DNA from: JBBKWQ01 sp037969115
GTDB taxonomy: Bacteria; Actinomycetota; Acidimicrobiia; Acidimicrobiales; Ilumatobacteraceae
Direction: 5' to 3'
NCBI GenBank assembly: GCA_037969115.1
Contig: JBBKWQ010000410.1
Span: forward strand, 1 to 20,894
DNA: 20,894 nt
Every line of letters starts with the position of its first letter. Positions within the stretch are counted from its first letter, which is position 1. The notes under the pieces are model-generated. The model had not been told where the DNA came from and did no database searches. It saw only the letters and a program-made list of their open reading frames with translations. Both the position numbers and the translations under genes were made by a program. Shown here in pieces: positions 7,035-14,156 of this stretch.

Positions 7035-8186
7035 ATGGCAGAGATGCACGGGTACTGTGACGAGCGGTTCGGCCCGCTCCAGGAGATCCTCGCGTCGCGA
7101 CTCGACTCCGGCGACGAACTCGGAGCATCCTTGGCGCTCACGATCGATGGCGAGATGGTGGTCGATTCGTGGGGCGGCTGGGCAGACACCGAACAGACAC
7201 GTCCCTGGGGCGAGCACACCATCACGAACGTCTGGTCGACGACCAAGACGATGACATCGTTGTGTGCGCTCCTGCTCGTCGATCGTGGCGAACTCGACGT
7301 GCACGCGCCGGTGGCGCAGTATTGGCCCGAGTTCGCTGCGAACGGCAAGGAAGCCATCGAGGTACGTCACATCATGTCGCACACCTCCGGTGTGTCGGCT
7401 TGGGCGCACCCGGTGCAGTTGGTCGACATCTACGACTGGGAGAAGTCGACGGCGATGCTCGCAGCACAGGCACCGTGGTGGGAGCCCGGTACGGCGTCGG
7501 GTTACCACGCTCTCAATCAGGGTCACCTCGTCGGCGAGGTGGTGCGCCGGATCTCTGGCAAGTCGCTGGGCACGTTCTTCGCCGATGAGATCGCCGGGCC
7601 TCTCGGCGCCGACTTCCACATCGGGCTCGACCCGGCGCATTTCGATCGGGTCTCGAACGTGGTTCCGCCGCCGGCGCTGCCGGTCGACATCGAGGCGTTG
7701 GGTGGGTTCGACAGCATCGCCGTGAAGACCTTCTCCGGCCCGGCGCCGGGAGCCGAGGCGTCGTGGACGTCGGAATGGCGGCGTGCCGAGATCGGTGCCG
7801 CCAACGGCCACGGCAACGCTCGATCGGTGGCCCAGGTGCAGAACATCGTCGCCAACGAGGGCGTCGCCAACGGACGCAAGTTCTTGTCACCTTCCACGAT
7901 CGACCTCATCTTCGAGGAGCAGGCCCGCGGCATCGACCACGTGCTCGGCATTCCGCTCCGGTTCGGTATCGGCTACGGCCTGCCCGCAGCGGAGGTCCCG
8001 TACATCAGCCGTGGTCGCAGCCACGAGAAGGTTTGCTACTGGGGCGGCTGGGGCGGATCGATCGTGGTCGTCGACACCGAACGGCACGTCGTCTTGGCGT
8101 ACATGATGAACAAGATGGATGCCGGGATCGTCGGGAACCGAACGAGCGAGGCACTCTGTTCCGCGTTGTCCGACATCGTCGGCTGA
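7035..8186 (+). CDS. Beta-lactamase-fold serine hydrolase (class C / EstB type)
   Basis: A 383-residue protein of the serine beta-lactamase-like family, which includes class C beta-lactamases, D-aminopeptidases and esterases. The catalytic S-x-x-K is Ser68-Thr-Thr-Lys71 (VWSTTKTMTSL). HIMSHTSGV (112-120) follows as usual, and the tyrosine of the Y-x-N motif is Tyr157 in GYHALNQGHL. The C-terminal WGGWGGSIVVVD strand replaces the K-T-G region. There is no signal peptide, so a cytoplasmic esterase is more likely than an antibiotic-resistance enzyme; the substrate is unknown. Length is normal for the family. ATG 7035 is preferred over the GTG directly before it (7032) because it lies 6 bases after a TAGGGT box, like the divergent gene. 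It is followed by the start region of the pilus locus. Confidence 0.9.
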   Translation: MAEMHGYCDERFGPLQEILASRLDSGDELGASLALTIDGEMVVDSWGGWADTEQTRPWGEHTITNVWSTTKTMTSLCALLLVDRGELDVHAPVAQYWPEFAANGKEAIEVRHIMSHTSGVSAWAHPVQLVDIYDWEKSTAMLAAQAPWWEPGTASGYHALNQGHLVGEVVRRISGKSLGTFFADEIAGPLGADFHIGLDPAHFDRVSNVVPPPALPVDIEALGGFDSIAVKTFSGPAPGAEASWTSEWRRAEIGAANGHGNARSVAQVQNIVANEGVANGRKFLSPSTIDLIFEEQARGIDHVLGIPLRFGIGYGLPAAEVPYISRGRSHEKVCYWGGWGGSIVVVDTERHVVLAYMMNKMDAGIVGNRTSEALCSALSDIVG

Positions 8187-8320
8187 CGTGCGCGTCCTCG
8201 AGGTGTGGTGCCCGTTTTCCGTTCGCGACGACCAGGGACCCACCGTGAGGACATGGGTGCGAGGTTGACGAACGAACGACCGTCGCCGGCTCGGAAGATG
8301 CGGTCAATGGGACGAACCGG

Positions 8321-8326
8321 TAGGTT
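8321..8326 (+). promoter_or_regulatory. Candidate -10 box TAGGTT for the Tad pilus locus
   Basis: TAGGTT fits TAnnnT and lies in the 168 bases between the serine hydrolase and the prepilin peptidase. With the 6-base spacing seen elsewhere the transcript would begin near 8333, giving a leader of about 22 bases to ATG 8355. An in-frame GTG at 8331 is only 4 bases away and could instead be the start. No -35 box is convincing. Confidence 0.35.
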
Positions 8327-8354
8327 CTGCGTGACATCCGTCACCGCGCTCAAC

Positions 8355-8927
8355 ATGTCGTTTCGACTCGATCCAACCTCCGCCGGGCACAGCGATGCCG
8401 ACGCGCGACCGGCGCAGAGAATTCGGCTGCGCATCACGTGTGCGCTCGGAGCGTTCGCGATCCCAGTGTGCATCTGGGTCGGCCTCAGCGAGCCCGAGTT
8501 GGCCCCGGTGCTGAGCACCGCCGCGGTGCTTGCCGTCTATGCCGCGTGGTTCGACCTGGGCGTGCTTCGGATCCCGAATTTCGCGTCTGCGGCCATCTTC
8601 GGGCTGGCAGTCGCCGGTGGTCTCGTCCGCTCGTCGTTGATCGCGGTGGCCATCGGCTGTGCTTTCGCTGCGGTGCCGATGTTGGTGATTCGCGCTCTGA
8701 GCCCCGGCAGCCTCGGTTTCGGCGACGTGAAGTTCAGCGCCGCGCTCGGAGCGGTCGGTGGGTTGTGGTGGGTGCCGATCGGAGCGCTGCTGGTGACGTT
8801 GACGGCACTCTGGCGCGTGAGCCGACCTGCGGGCTCGGCGCCCCTTGCACCTACGATTGCCGCCACCTGGCTGTGCGCAACCATGTTGACCCCTCTGTTA
8901 CCTGCCGCGATCCTCACGGGCGGCTGA
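8355..8927 (+). CDS. cpaA: Prepilin peptidase of the Tad pilus (CpaA/TadV-like)
   Basis: A 190-residue polytopic membrane protein of the A24 aspartic prepilin peptidase family. It would cut the leader from the pilin and pseudopilins encoded downstream, at the cytoplasmic face of the membrane. The two catalytic aspartates are visible: Asp67 in FDLGVLRIPN (the family's D-x-x-x-x-x-I-P-N) and Asp124 in GFGDVKF (the G-x-G-D motif). The N-terminal methyltransferase domain of PilD/GspO is absent, as in CpaA and TadV. About six hydrophobic helices are seen (29-45, 50-65, 75-93, 95-113, 127-153, 167-187). ATG 8355 is chosen because the frame upstream (open to 8205) is low in family character; a GTG at 8331 would add 8 residues. 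It leads the locus, 67 bases before the CpaB-like gene. Confidence 0.85.
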   Translation: MSFRLDPTSAGHSDADARPAQRIRLRITCALGAFAIPVCIWVGLSEPELAPVLSTAAVLAVYAAWFDLGVLRIPNFASAAIFGLAVAGGLVRSSLIAVAIGCAFAAVPMLVIRALSPGSLGFGDVKFSAALGAVGGLWWVPIGALLVTLTALWRVSRPAGSAPLAPTIAATWLCATMLTPLLPAAILTGG

Positions 8928-8994
8928 TCGGCCGACGACGCCCCACCTCCCCTCACGAACGAAATTCTCCCCCGACACGAAAAATGACCGACCC

Positions 8995-9627
8995 ATGACC
9001 ATGTCATCCGAAATCCGACCGACCGGCACACGCAGCGGCCCCCTGTCGCGCGTCAGGCTGCCTTGGCTGGTGCTCGCAGCGGCACTCTTCGCGCTGGCGG
9101 TTCTCGTGGTGCTCTGGGGTGTGTCGAGCGCGTCGGAACGAACCGACGTGATCCGTCTCGTGAGCCCGGTGGTGGCCGGCGAGGCGATCGAAGCGAGCGA
9201 TCTCGCGCCCACGCCGGTCGCCGTCGAAGGTGGTTTCGGTCGCATCTACACATACGACCAGGCGCCGGGCGTCGTGGGTGCCATCGCCGTGGTCGACCTG
9301 GCGCCGGGTGACCTGCTCGGCCCGACGATGATCACCGGAACGCCCGAGACCCGACCCGGTGAGCGACTCGTCGGCACACTGCTGCGGGCAGGGCGGTTCC
9401 CGAGCGGGATCCATCAGGGCGACACCGGTGAGGCCGTGTTCATCGAGAGCGACCAGGCGGCCCAGCCACTCACCGCACCGATCCGGGTGGTGTCGGTTGA
9501 CATCTCGGAGACCGGCGAACTGCTTGCGTCACTGGCCGTTCCGATCGAGCAGGCCCCCACGGTCGCCAGCTGGTCGGGCAGCAGCAACCTCGTACTCATC
9601 ATCAATCCGATCGGGGCGGAACCGTGA
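8995..9627 (+). CDS. cpaB: SAF-domain pilus assembly protein, CpaB/RcpC-like
   Basis: A 210-residue protein with one membrane helix near the N-terminus (LPWLVLAAALFALAVLVVLWG, about 22-42) and the rest outside. Residues about 51-112 form a SAF-like domain: VIRLVSPVVAGEAIEASDLAP is the usual opening, followed by VVGAIAVVDLAPGDLLGPTMI. CpaB/RcpC proteins carry this domain in Tad pilus systems and are thought to stabilise the machine or contact the cell wall through it; exact role here is inference. The remaining 90 residues are beta-rich and lack the classic second RcpC repeat. ATG 8995 and ATG 9001 are both possible starts. The end overlaps the next gene by 4 bases. Confidence 0.8.
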   Translation: MTMSSEIRPTGTRSGPLSRVRLPWLVLAAALFALAVLVVLWGVSSASERTDVIRLVSPVVAGEAIEASDLAPTPVAVEGGFGRIYTYDQAPGVVGAIAVVDLAPGDLLGPTMITGTPETRPGERLVGTLLRAGRFPSGIHQGDTGEAVFIESDQAAQPLTAPIRVVSVDISETGELLASLAVPIEQAPTVASWSGSSNLVLIINPIGAEP

Positions 9628-10397
9628 CCTCGATCGCCGTCACCAGTTGGCGCGGCATCGGAACGACCACGAGTGCTCTGCTGCTCGGCGCCGCGTCCGC
9701 GGCGGCCGACCCGTCGCGATCGGTCCTGGTGATCGAGGCCGACCCGGCCGGCGGCGTGCTCGCCGCCCGCAGTCCGGTCCTCCAGGGGCGCGCCGGCGGA
9801 CTCAACCAGGTGGCCTTTCCCGTCGTGTCGATGGCGCTGCGCGAGCAGTGGGCGGCGGCCGCGGTCGAGATCGGCGACGCGTCGGTCGTCCCGAGTATCG
9901 GTGACTCATTCCAGGCGTGGTCCGCTGTCGCAGCCCCGACGAGCGACTGGATCGGCAATCTCTCGAAGGCAGCCGACCTCGTGATCGTCGACATCGGCAC
10001 CGTCCGGGGTGGCCAGTCACCGGCTTGGCGGATCGCCTGCGCGGCCGACCTCGTGATCGCCGTGTGCAGTCCCGACCCGGTATCGGTCGTGTCCACCCTC
10101 GAATGGTGCACCTCACGTGGCAAGTCGATGCCGGGTGTCGAGGCGCTCGCATCCGACACTGCTCGCCTGCTCGTCGTCGATGCGCCAGTGGTGGGTCGCG
10201 AACGTTTCGACGCAGCGACCGTGTCGGCCGAGGTCGGCGATCGGCTCATCGGATGGTGGCCTTGGGATCCCGCGCTGGTCGACTCGGTGTTGCGCGGCGC
10301 CGGCTGGGCACATCGCTCGGTTCGCCGCTCACCGCTTGCCGCCGCCGTCAGCGCAACGGCCGCGACCCTAGCGATCGGGAGCACTCATGCAGCTTGA
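9624..10397 (+). CDS. CpaE/TadZ-like protein with degenerate Walker A motif
   Basis: A 257-residue protein in the position of CpaE/TadZ, the MinD/ParA-like factor that places Tad pili at a cell site. The fold is recognisable: an opening strand ITSIAVTSW-type, a loop SWRGIGTTTSALLLG (8-22) where the deviant Walker A would be, then VLVIEADPAGGVLAAR (34-49), a typical ParA/MinD second strand, and ADLVIVDIGTV (112-122) like a Walker B strand. The loop keeps Gly-x-Gly and Thr-Thr but has Trp and Thr where both lysines of K-G-G-x-G-K-T stand, so ATP hydrolysis by the normal mechanism is doubtful. It starts with GTG overlapping the previous stop by 4 bases, and its own end overlaps the CpaF gene by 11 bases. 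There is no N-terminal receiver-like domain, unlike full-length TadZ/CpaE. Confidence 0.75.
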   Translation: MTSIAVTSWRGIGTTTSALLLGAASAAADPSRSVLVIEADPAGGVLAARSPVLQGRAGGLNQVAFPVVSMALREQWAAAAVEIGDASVVPSIGDSFQAWSAVAAPTSDWIGNLSKAADLVIVDIGTVRGGQSPAWRIACAADLVIAVCSPDPVSVVSTLEWCTSRGKSMPGVEALASDTARLLVVDAPVVGRERFDAATVSAEVGDRLIGWWPWDPALVDSVLRGAGWAHRSVRRSPLAAAVSATAATLAIGSTHAA

Positions 10398-11721
10398 CGA
10401 CACCACCATGGATCAACTGGTCACCGAGGTGCGGCAGCGATTCGGCGACCGCTTCCCGCTGGCGACGCGCGACGAAACCGAGGGAGACCGTCAGCTCCGC
10501 GAGGAACGAACCAGGTTGGTGCTCGATCGTGAGGTGCTCCCCGAGATCCGGTCCGAACGTCGCGCCGCGAGGGAGGCGCCGCTGGCGAAAGACGACGAGA
10601 CGCACCTCGTCGACCGCGTCATCTCAGGACTGTTCGGGCTTCCGAAGCTGCTCGGCGTGCTCCGTGACCCGACGGTCACCGATGTCCTGGTCTTCGGGTC
10701 CGACCCGGTGCGCGTCGAACACGACACCGGTGAGATCGTCTACCTCGCGCCGCTGGTTCGACACGACCGAGAACTCGAGCGGGTCATCTACGACACGGCA
10801 GTCCGCCGTCAACGACCTTTCAACCACGAGAGTCCGTTCGTCGATGTCGAGCTCGAGCCAGGGGTTCGATTCCACGGCGAAGGTTTCGATGTCGTGCAAC
10901 GACCGCTCATCACGATCCGCCGGGCGTCGATGTTCGGCGCGAGTCTCGATCGGCTGTACGACACCGGCATGCTCGATGTCGCGATCGTCGATCTGCTCCG
11001 TTCCGCGGTCGCCGCCGGGATGAACATCGTCCTCAGTGGTGAGATGGGCGCCGGCAAGACCACCCTGCTGCGAGCGGTCGCCACCGAGATCGAGCACGAC
11101 GACGTGATCGTGACCGTCGAGACCGACTTCGAACTGAACCTCGCTCGAACCGGCCGACACAAGTTCGTGCACGCCTATCAGTCGCGGCTGGCCACCAACA
11201 TCGACTCGCGTGGCATCAGCTGCGAGGACGTGATGATTCCCGCCGTGCGCACGCGCGCCGACTGGATCTTGGTGGGCGAGGTTCGTGGTGCCGAGGGCGG
11301 AGCGCTCATCTCAGCGATGTCGATCGGCCAGGGGGCGATGGCCACCGTGCACGGTGGATCGGCCCGCGACGGGCTCGAGCGGCTCGCCGACCTGATGACC
11401 GTTCACAACAACATGGATCATCACACCGCCCGCTGGCAGGTGCACCGCGCCGTCGACCTCATGGTGCACGTGAAAGGCGACAACCGTCGCGGACGATGGA
11501 TCACCGAGATCGTCGCGCCGTCGGTCGAGAACGACGGCGAACGGTTCGTGCTCCACCAACTGTTCGGGCGGCGTGCAGGAGCACCCGATCACCGTGCACG
11601 GCCGTTGCACGAGCCACAGGCCGCGATGGCCGAGCGCCTGACCAACACCGGCAGGTTCTCGACGTCGTGGTGGCATTCTCCAGAAGACACTTACAAGCCC
11701 ATGCGAACCGGAGGTGAGTAG
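10387..11721 (+). CDS. cpaF: Tad pilus assembly ATPase CpaF/TadA
   Basis: A 444-residue secretion/pilus ATPase that should power assembly of the Flp-type pilus from the cytoplasmic side, as a hexamer. The Walker A is SGEMGAGKTT (217-226), the Asp box region is VIVTVETDFELN (240-251), the Walker B is DWILVGEVRG (292-301) with Glu298, and the His box is ATVHGGSARDGLERL (319-333). The N-terminal helical part (1-90) and the VTDVLVFGSDPVRVE strand (97-111) are as in CpaF/TadA, and VETDFELNL replaces the usual VEDTAEL. ATG 10387 has GGGAG 6 bases upstream. It overlaps the preceding CpaE-like gene by 11 bases and its stop shares one base with the TadB start. The C-terminus has about 50 extra residues of low complexity with no known role. 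Confidence 0.95.
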   Translation: MQLDDTTMDQLVTEVRQRFGDRFPLATRDETEGDRQLREERTRLVLDREVLPEIRSERRAAREAPLAKDDETHLVDRVISGLFGLPKLLGVLRDPTVTDVLVFGSDPVRVEHDTGEIVYLAPLVRHDRELERVIYDTAVRRQRPFNHESPFVDVELEPGVRFHGEGFDVVQRPLITIRRASMFGASLDRLYDTGMLDVAIVDLLRSAVAAGMNIVLSGEMGAGKTTLLRAVATEIEHDDVIVTVETDFELNLARTGRHKFVHAYQSRLATNIDSRGISCEDVMIPAVRTRADWILVGEVRGAEGGALISAMSIGQGAMATVHGGSARDGLERLADLMTVHNNMDHHTARWQVHRAVDLMVHVKGDNRRGRWITEIVAPSVENDGERFVLHQLFGRRAGAPDHRARPLHEPQAAMAERLTNTGRFSTSWWHSPEDTYKPMRTGGE

Positions 11722-12566
11722 TGCCCGGCCCCACGCTCGCGCTCATCACCGGAGTCTGCGTGCTCGCCGCGGTCGGTGCACTCGCGATCGCATTCTCGCC
11801 CAAGCCGGAAAAGGGCTCGACGTCATCACCGGTCGCTGTCGACGCTCGACTGGTCACGGCCATCGTCGTCGGGCTCGTGGTGCTCGCCACCACACGCTGG
11901 CCGATCGCCGCGGTCGCTGCGGCACTCCTGGTGTTGTCGTGGCGATGGCTGGCCGTGTCCGATCTTCAATCGCGCACCGACCGGGCGCGACTCGAGTCGA
12001 TCGCGAAGTGGCTCGAAGACCTGCGGGATGTGGTTCGCCGTTCGTCCGTCTCGTTGGAAGACGCGCTCGAGATGGTTTCAGAACGCCCCTCGCGTTGGCT
12101 GAGCGAACCACTCGAGCGGTTCGTGCTCCGCCGTCGCCAGGGTACGCGTCTCGCCGACGCACTGGTCGAACTCGCCGACGCACTGGCACACCCCACCGCG
12201 GATGCGGCCATCGCCTCGATGTTGCTCGTCGTCGACGGCGGTGCCGGTGGTGGTCGTCTCCACGACACCCTCGACGAATTGGCGTCAGCAGCTCGTAACG
12301 AGGTCGCGGCGCGCGTCGAGGTCGACCGCACGCGACGGGTCTATCAGCGGTCGATGCAGCGTCTGGTGTTGCTCACCGTGGCCTTCATCGGTTTGCTCGT
12401 GGTGTTCTCGCCAGATCTCGTCGCTCCCTATCGCACCGTCAAGGGCCAGATCTGGCTCGTGATTCCGGTCGGCGTGTGGGCGGCCTGCCTGGTGTGGTTG
12501 CGCCGCCTGATGCGATACGAAGCGGGAACTCGTTATCGCCTCCGCGTCTCAGAGGCGATCGTATGA
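11721..12566 (+). CDS. tadB: Tad inner-membrane platform protein TadB
   Basis: A 281-residue membrane protein of the GspF/TadB type, a platform component that contacts the ATPase. Three hydrophobic segments at the N-terminus (5-24, 43-58, 61-77) precede the GSPF domain (about 92-215, with IAKWLEDLRDVVRRSSVSLEDAL), then two more helices (213-230, 243-261). The GTG start shares its first base with the preceding TAG stop. GGAGGTGA at 11710-11717 gives the clearest Shine-Dalgarno sequence of the early locus, so TadB may also be translated independently. ATGA overlap with tadC follows. Confidence 0.9.
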   Translation: MPGPTLALITGVCVLAAVGALAIAFSPKPEKGSTSSPVAVDARLVTAIVVGLVVLATTRWPIAAVAAALLVLSWRWLAVSDLQSRTDRARLESIAKWLEDLRDVVRRSSVSLEDALEMVSERPSRWLSEPLERFVLRRRQGTRLADALVELADALAHPTADAAIASMLLVVDGGAGGGRLHDTLDELASAARNEVAARVEVDRTRRVYQRSMQRLVLLTVAFIGLLVVFSPDLVAPYRTVKGQIWLVIPVGVWAACLVWLRRLMRYEAGTRYRLRVSEAIV

Positions 12567-13462
12567 CTCCAGGGCGCACTGCCATTCTTGCAGCAGGCTG
12601 CCTCGTCGCAGCACTGTGGGCGCTGTGGCGCGCCGGGCGTCGGCCACGTCCGACGATTCGCACGATCCGCGGTCGCCTGGGCCTCGATCAGAATCTCGCC
12701 ACAGCGAAACGCACCGCCAGTCCGATCGGCGCGTTCGTGAACGGAATCGCCACCGGCCGACTCGGCGCCGAGATCGATGCGAGGCTCGGCTCATCGATCA
12801 GGATCGCCGAGACCACGCTCATCGAAGTCGTCGGCCGCGTCGTCGCAGCGTTCGCGCTCGGACTCCTCGTCACACTGCTCACCCTCACCAGTCTCGGCAT
12901 CGCCGGTGTGTTGGCACCGGCTTGGTGGTGGCCTGTCGTCGCCATCGCTGTGGCGGTCATCATGGCCGCTCAGATGTTCGGCGACGTGAGATCTCGGGCA
13001 GATCGACGCCGGCAAGACCTGCGCCGGGTGACGAACGATTTCGTCCAACTCGTGGCGGTTGGCCTCACCACGAATCGCAGTGTCGAGGAGGCGGTCCTGT
13101 TCGCCGCGCAGACCGGCGACGGCGACGGGTTCGCACGACTCCGGCATGCGGTCGAGACGGCGCCGCAACGCGGCATCGCCGTGTGGGATGCGCTGCACTC
13201 GTTCGCCACCGCGTACGAGCTCGACGAACTCGCCGATCTGTCGGGCTCGCTCGCGCAGCAGGCCGGCGTCGGTGTCTCGGTCGCGGCCACGGTCCGAGCC
13301 GAGGCCAAGGCGCTGCGCGAGAAACAACTCGCCTCGCTGGCCGCTGCCGCCGACGAGGCCAACGCGAATCTCGCCCTGCCCACGATGGGCATGGTGATCG
13401 GCATGATGTTGTTCATCGCCTACCCGGTGATGCAGCAGGTATCGGAAGCGTTCACACGATGA
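12563..13462 (+). CDS. tadC: Tad inner-membrane platform protein TadC
   Basis: A 299-residue partner of TadB. It has one N-terminal hydrophobic helix (6-22), a pair of central helices (92-135), the GSPF domain with NDFVQLVAVGLTTNRSVEEAV (158-178) and QAGVGVSVAATVRAEAKALREKQLASL, and a last membrane helix at MGMVIGMMLFIAYPVMQQV near the C-terminus. ATG 12563 overlaps the TadB stop in ATGA form. The frame is open upstream to 12476, but that part is within tadB. TadB and TadC together form the membrane platform of the pilus machine. Confidence 0.9.
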   Translation: MTPGRTAILAAGCLVAALWALWRAGRRPRPTIRTIRGRLGLDQNLATAKRTASPIGAFVNGIATGRLGAEIDARLGSSIRIAETTLIEVVGRVVAAFALGLLVTLLTLTSLGIAGVLAPAWWWPVVAIAVAVIMAAQMFGDVRSRADRRRQDLRRVTNDFVQLVAVGLTTNRSVEEAVLFAAQTGDGDGFARLRHAVETAPQRGIAVWDALHSFATAYELDELADLSGSLAQQAGVGVSVAATVRAEAKALREKQLASLAAAADEANANLALPTMGMVIGMMLFIAYPVMQQVSEAFTR

Positions 13463-13494
13463 ACACCACTCAGCACAAGGAGACCACACGATGA
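13459..13494 (+). CDS. Eleven-codon mini-ORF between tadC and the pilin gene
   Basis: ATG at 13459 overlaps the tadC stop (ATGA) and the ORF ends in a TGA that overlaps the pilin ATG at 13491 (ATGA). The peptide would be MNTTQHKETTR. It may be a chance ORF, or a coupling device that carries ribosomes from tadC across the AAGGAG site to the pilin start. It carries the pilin Shine-Dalgarno site (13477-13482) inside its coding region. Confidence 0.25.
   Translation: MNTTQHKETTR
13477..13482 (+). promoter_or_regulatory. Strong ribosome binding site of the candidate pilin gene
   Basis: AAGGAG lies 8 bases before ATG 13491, ideal spacing and close to consensus. Most genes of this locus rely on overlapping starts, so this site suggests extra translation of the small pilin, the most abundant component of such a machine. 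Confidence 0.65.
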
Positions 13495-13739
13495 GCGACA
13501 TGGTTCTGCCATTGACCGTTTGGATGACGACCGCCGCGGCTAGGGGACGCGAACGGGCACACGAAGCGTGGGAGTCGTTCTGCGATGATCGCGGCGTCGA
13601 CGAGGCCGTCTCGAAGATGATCTGGCTTGCGGTGGCTGTCGGACTCGCGATCGCCGCCGGTGCGTTCGTCGTGTCGACGTTCGGCTCGGCGTCCGAGAGC
13701 GTTCCCGACGTCAACGTCCCGATCGCGACCACGCCCTGA
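13491..13739 (+). CDS. Candidate Flp-type pilin subunit
   Basis: An 82-residue protein at the place where Tad loci encode the Flp pilin. A 35-residue basic and amphipathic N-region ends at DDRG, followed by VDEAVSKMIWLAVAVGLAIAAG (36-57), a single hydrophobic helix, and a short Ser/Val/Pro-rich tail. Cleavage after Gly35 by the prepilin peptidase would give a 47-residue mature subunit, the size of Flp pilins. Glu38 would be at mature position +3 instead of the usual +5, and the E-Y pair of Flp pilins is missing, so this is a variant pilin or a pseudopilin. The N-terminal leader is longer than is typical. It has the best Shine-Dalgarno site of the cluster. No other protein in the locus fits the main pilin better. 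Confidence 0.6.
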   Translation: MSDMVLPLTVWMTTAAARGRERAHEAWESFCDDRGVDEAVSKMIWLAVAVGLAIAAGAFVVSTFGSASESVPDVNVPIATTP

Positions 13740-13774
13740 TTCTGGGCTGAGCGGACGATTCGGGACGACACCAC

Positions 13775-14152
13775 ATGGAGCCCACGACGAGAGATCGGGG
13801 AGCGGTCGACGTATCGCTCGAGATGATCTTCGGCGCAGTCGCGCTCGTCGCGTTGATGCTCCTCGTGGTCGAAGCGTCGAGCTATTGGCACTCGCGCAAC
13901 ATCATCAACGAGGCCGCCGCCGAGGGTGCCCGCATTGCCGCCGCCTTCGACGGGTCGTGTCTCGAGGGCGAGAACGCAGCCCGAGCAATCGTGCAGCGAC
14001 GGGCCGCGAACTGGGCCGACGACATCGAGGTCAGCTGCATCGACCCGGCCGGACTCGTCACCGTCACCGTCAGCGGCACCACCCCTGGCGTGCTGTTCGG
14101 CAACACCGGATTCGACGTCTCCGTGTCCGAGTCGGCTCCGAGTGAGCGATAA
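13775..14152 (+). CDS. TadE-like pseudopilin, first copy
   Basis: A 125-residue protein with the TadE pattern: short basic N-region (RDRG, 6-9), then AVDVSLEMIFGAVALVALMLLV, a hydrophobic helix with Glu16, and EAAAEGARIAAA (46-57), the usual N-E-A-A-R-E-G-A-R-type turn. The rest is exported and beta-rich, with cysteines at 62 and near SCIDP that may pair. TadE pseudopilins are processed by the prepilin peptidase and are minor components needed for pilus assembly. It follows the pilin by 35 bases and precedes a related gene by 4 bases. Confidence 0.8.
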   Translation: MEPTTRDRGAVDVSLEMIFGAVALVALMLLVVEASSYWHSRNIINEAAAEGARIAAAFDGSCLEGENAARAIVQRRAANWADDIEVSCIDPAGLVTVTVSGTTPGVLFGNTGFDVSVSESAPSER

Positions 14153-14156
14153 CGCC

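Noticed and set aside
6394..7035. Plus-strand ORF of 213 codons
   Set aside because: Antisense to the MFS gene, rich in Arg, His and Asp; it would also span the divergent promoter region.
7035..8186. Beta-lactam resistance gene
   Set aside because: The S-x-x-K and Tyr motifs fit the whole serine hydrolase family, there is no signal peptide, and the C-terminal K-T-G is not seen; an esterase-like role is more likely.
8265..8270. TTGACG as a -35 box for the Tad locus
   Set aside because: No TAnnnT box follows at 16-19 bases; the best -10 candidate is about 50 bases away.
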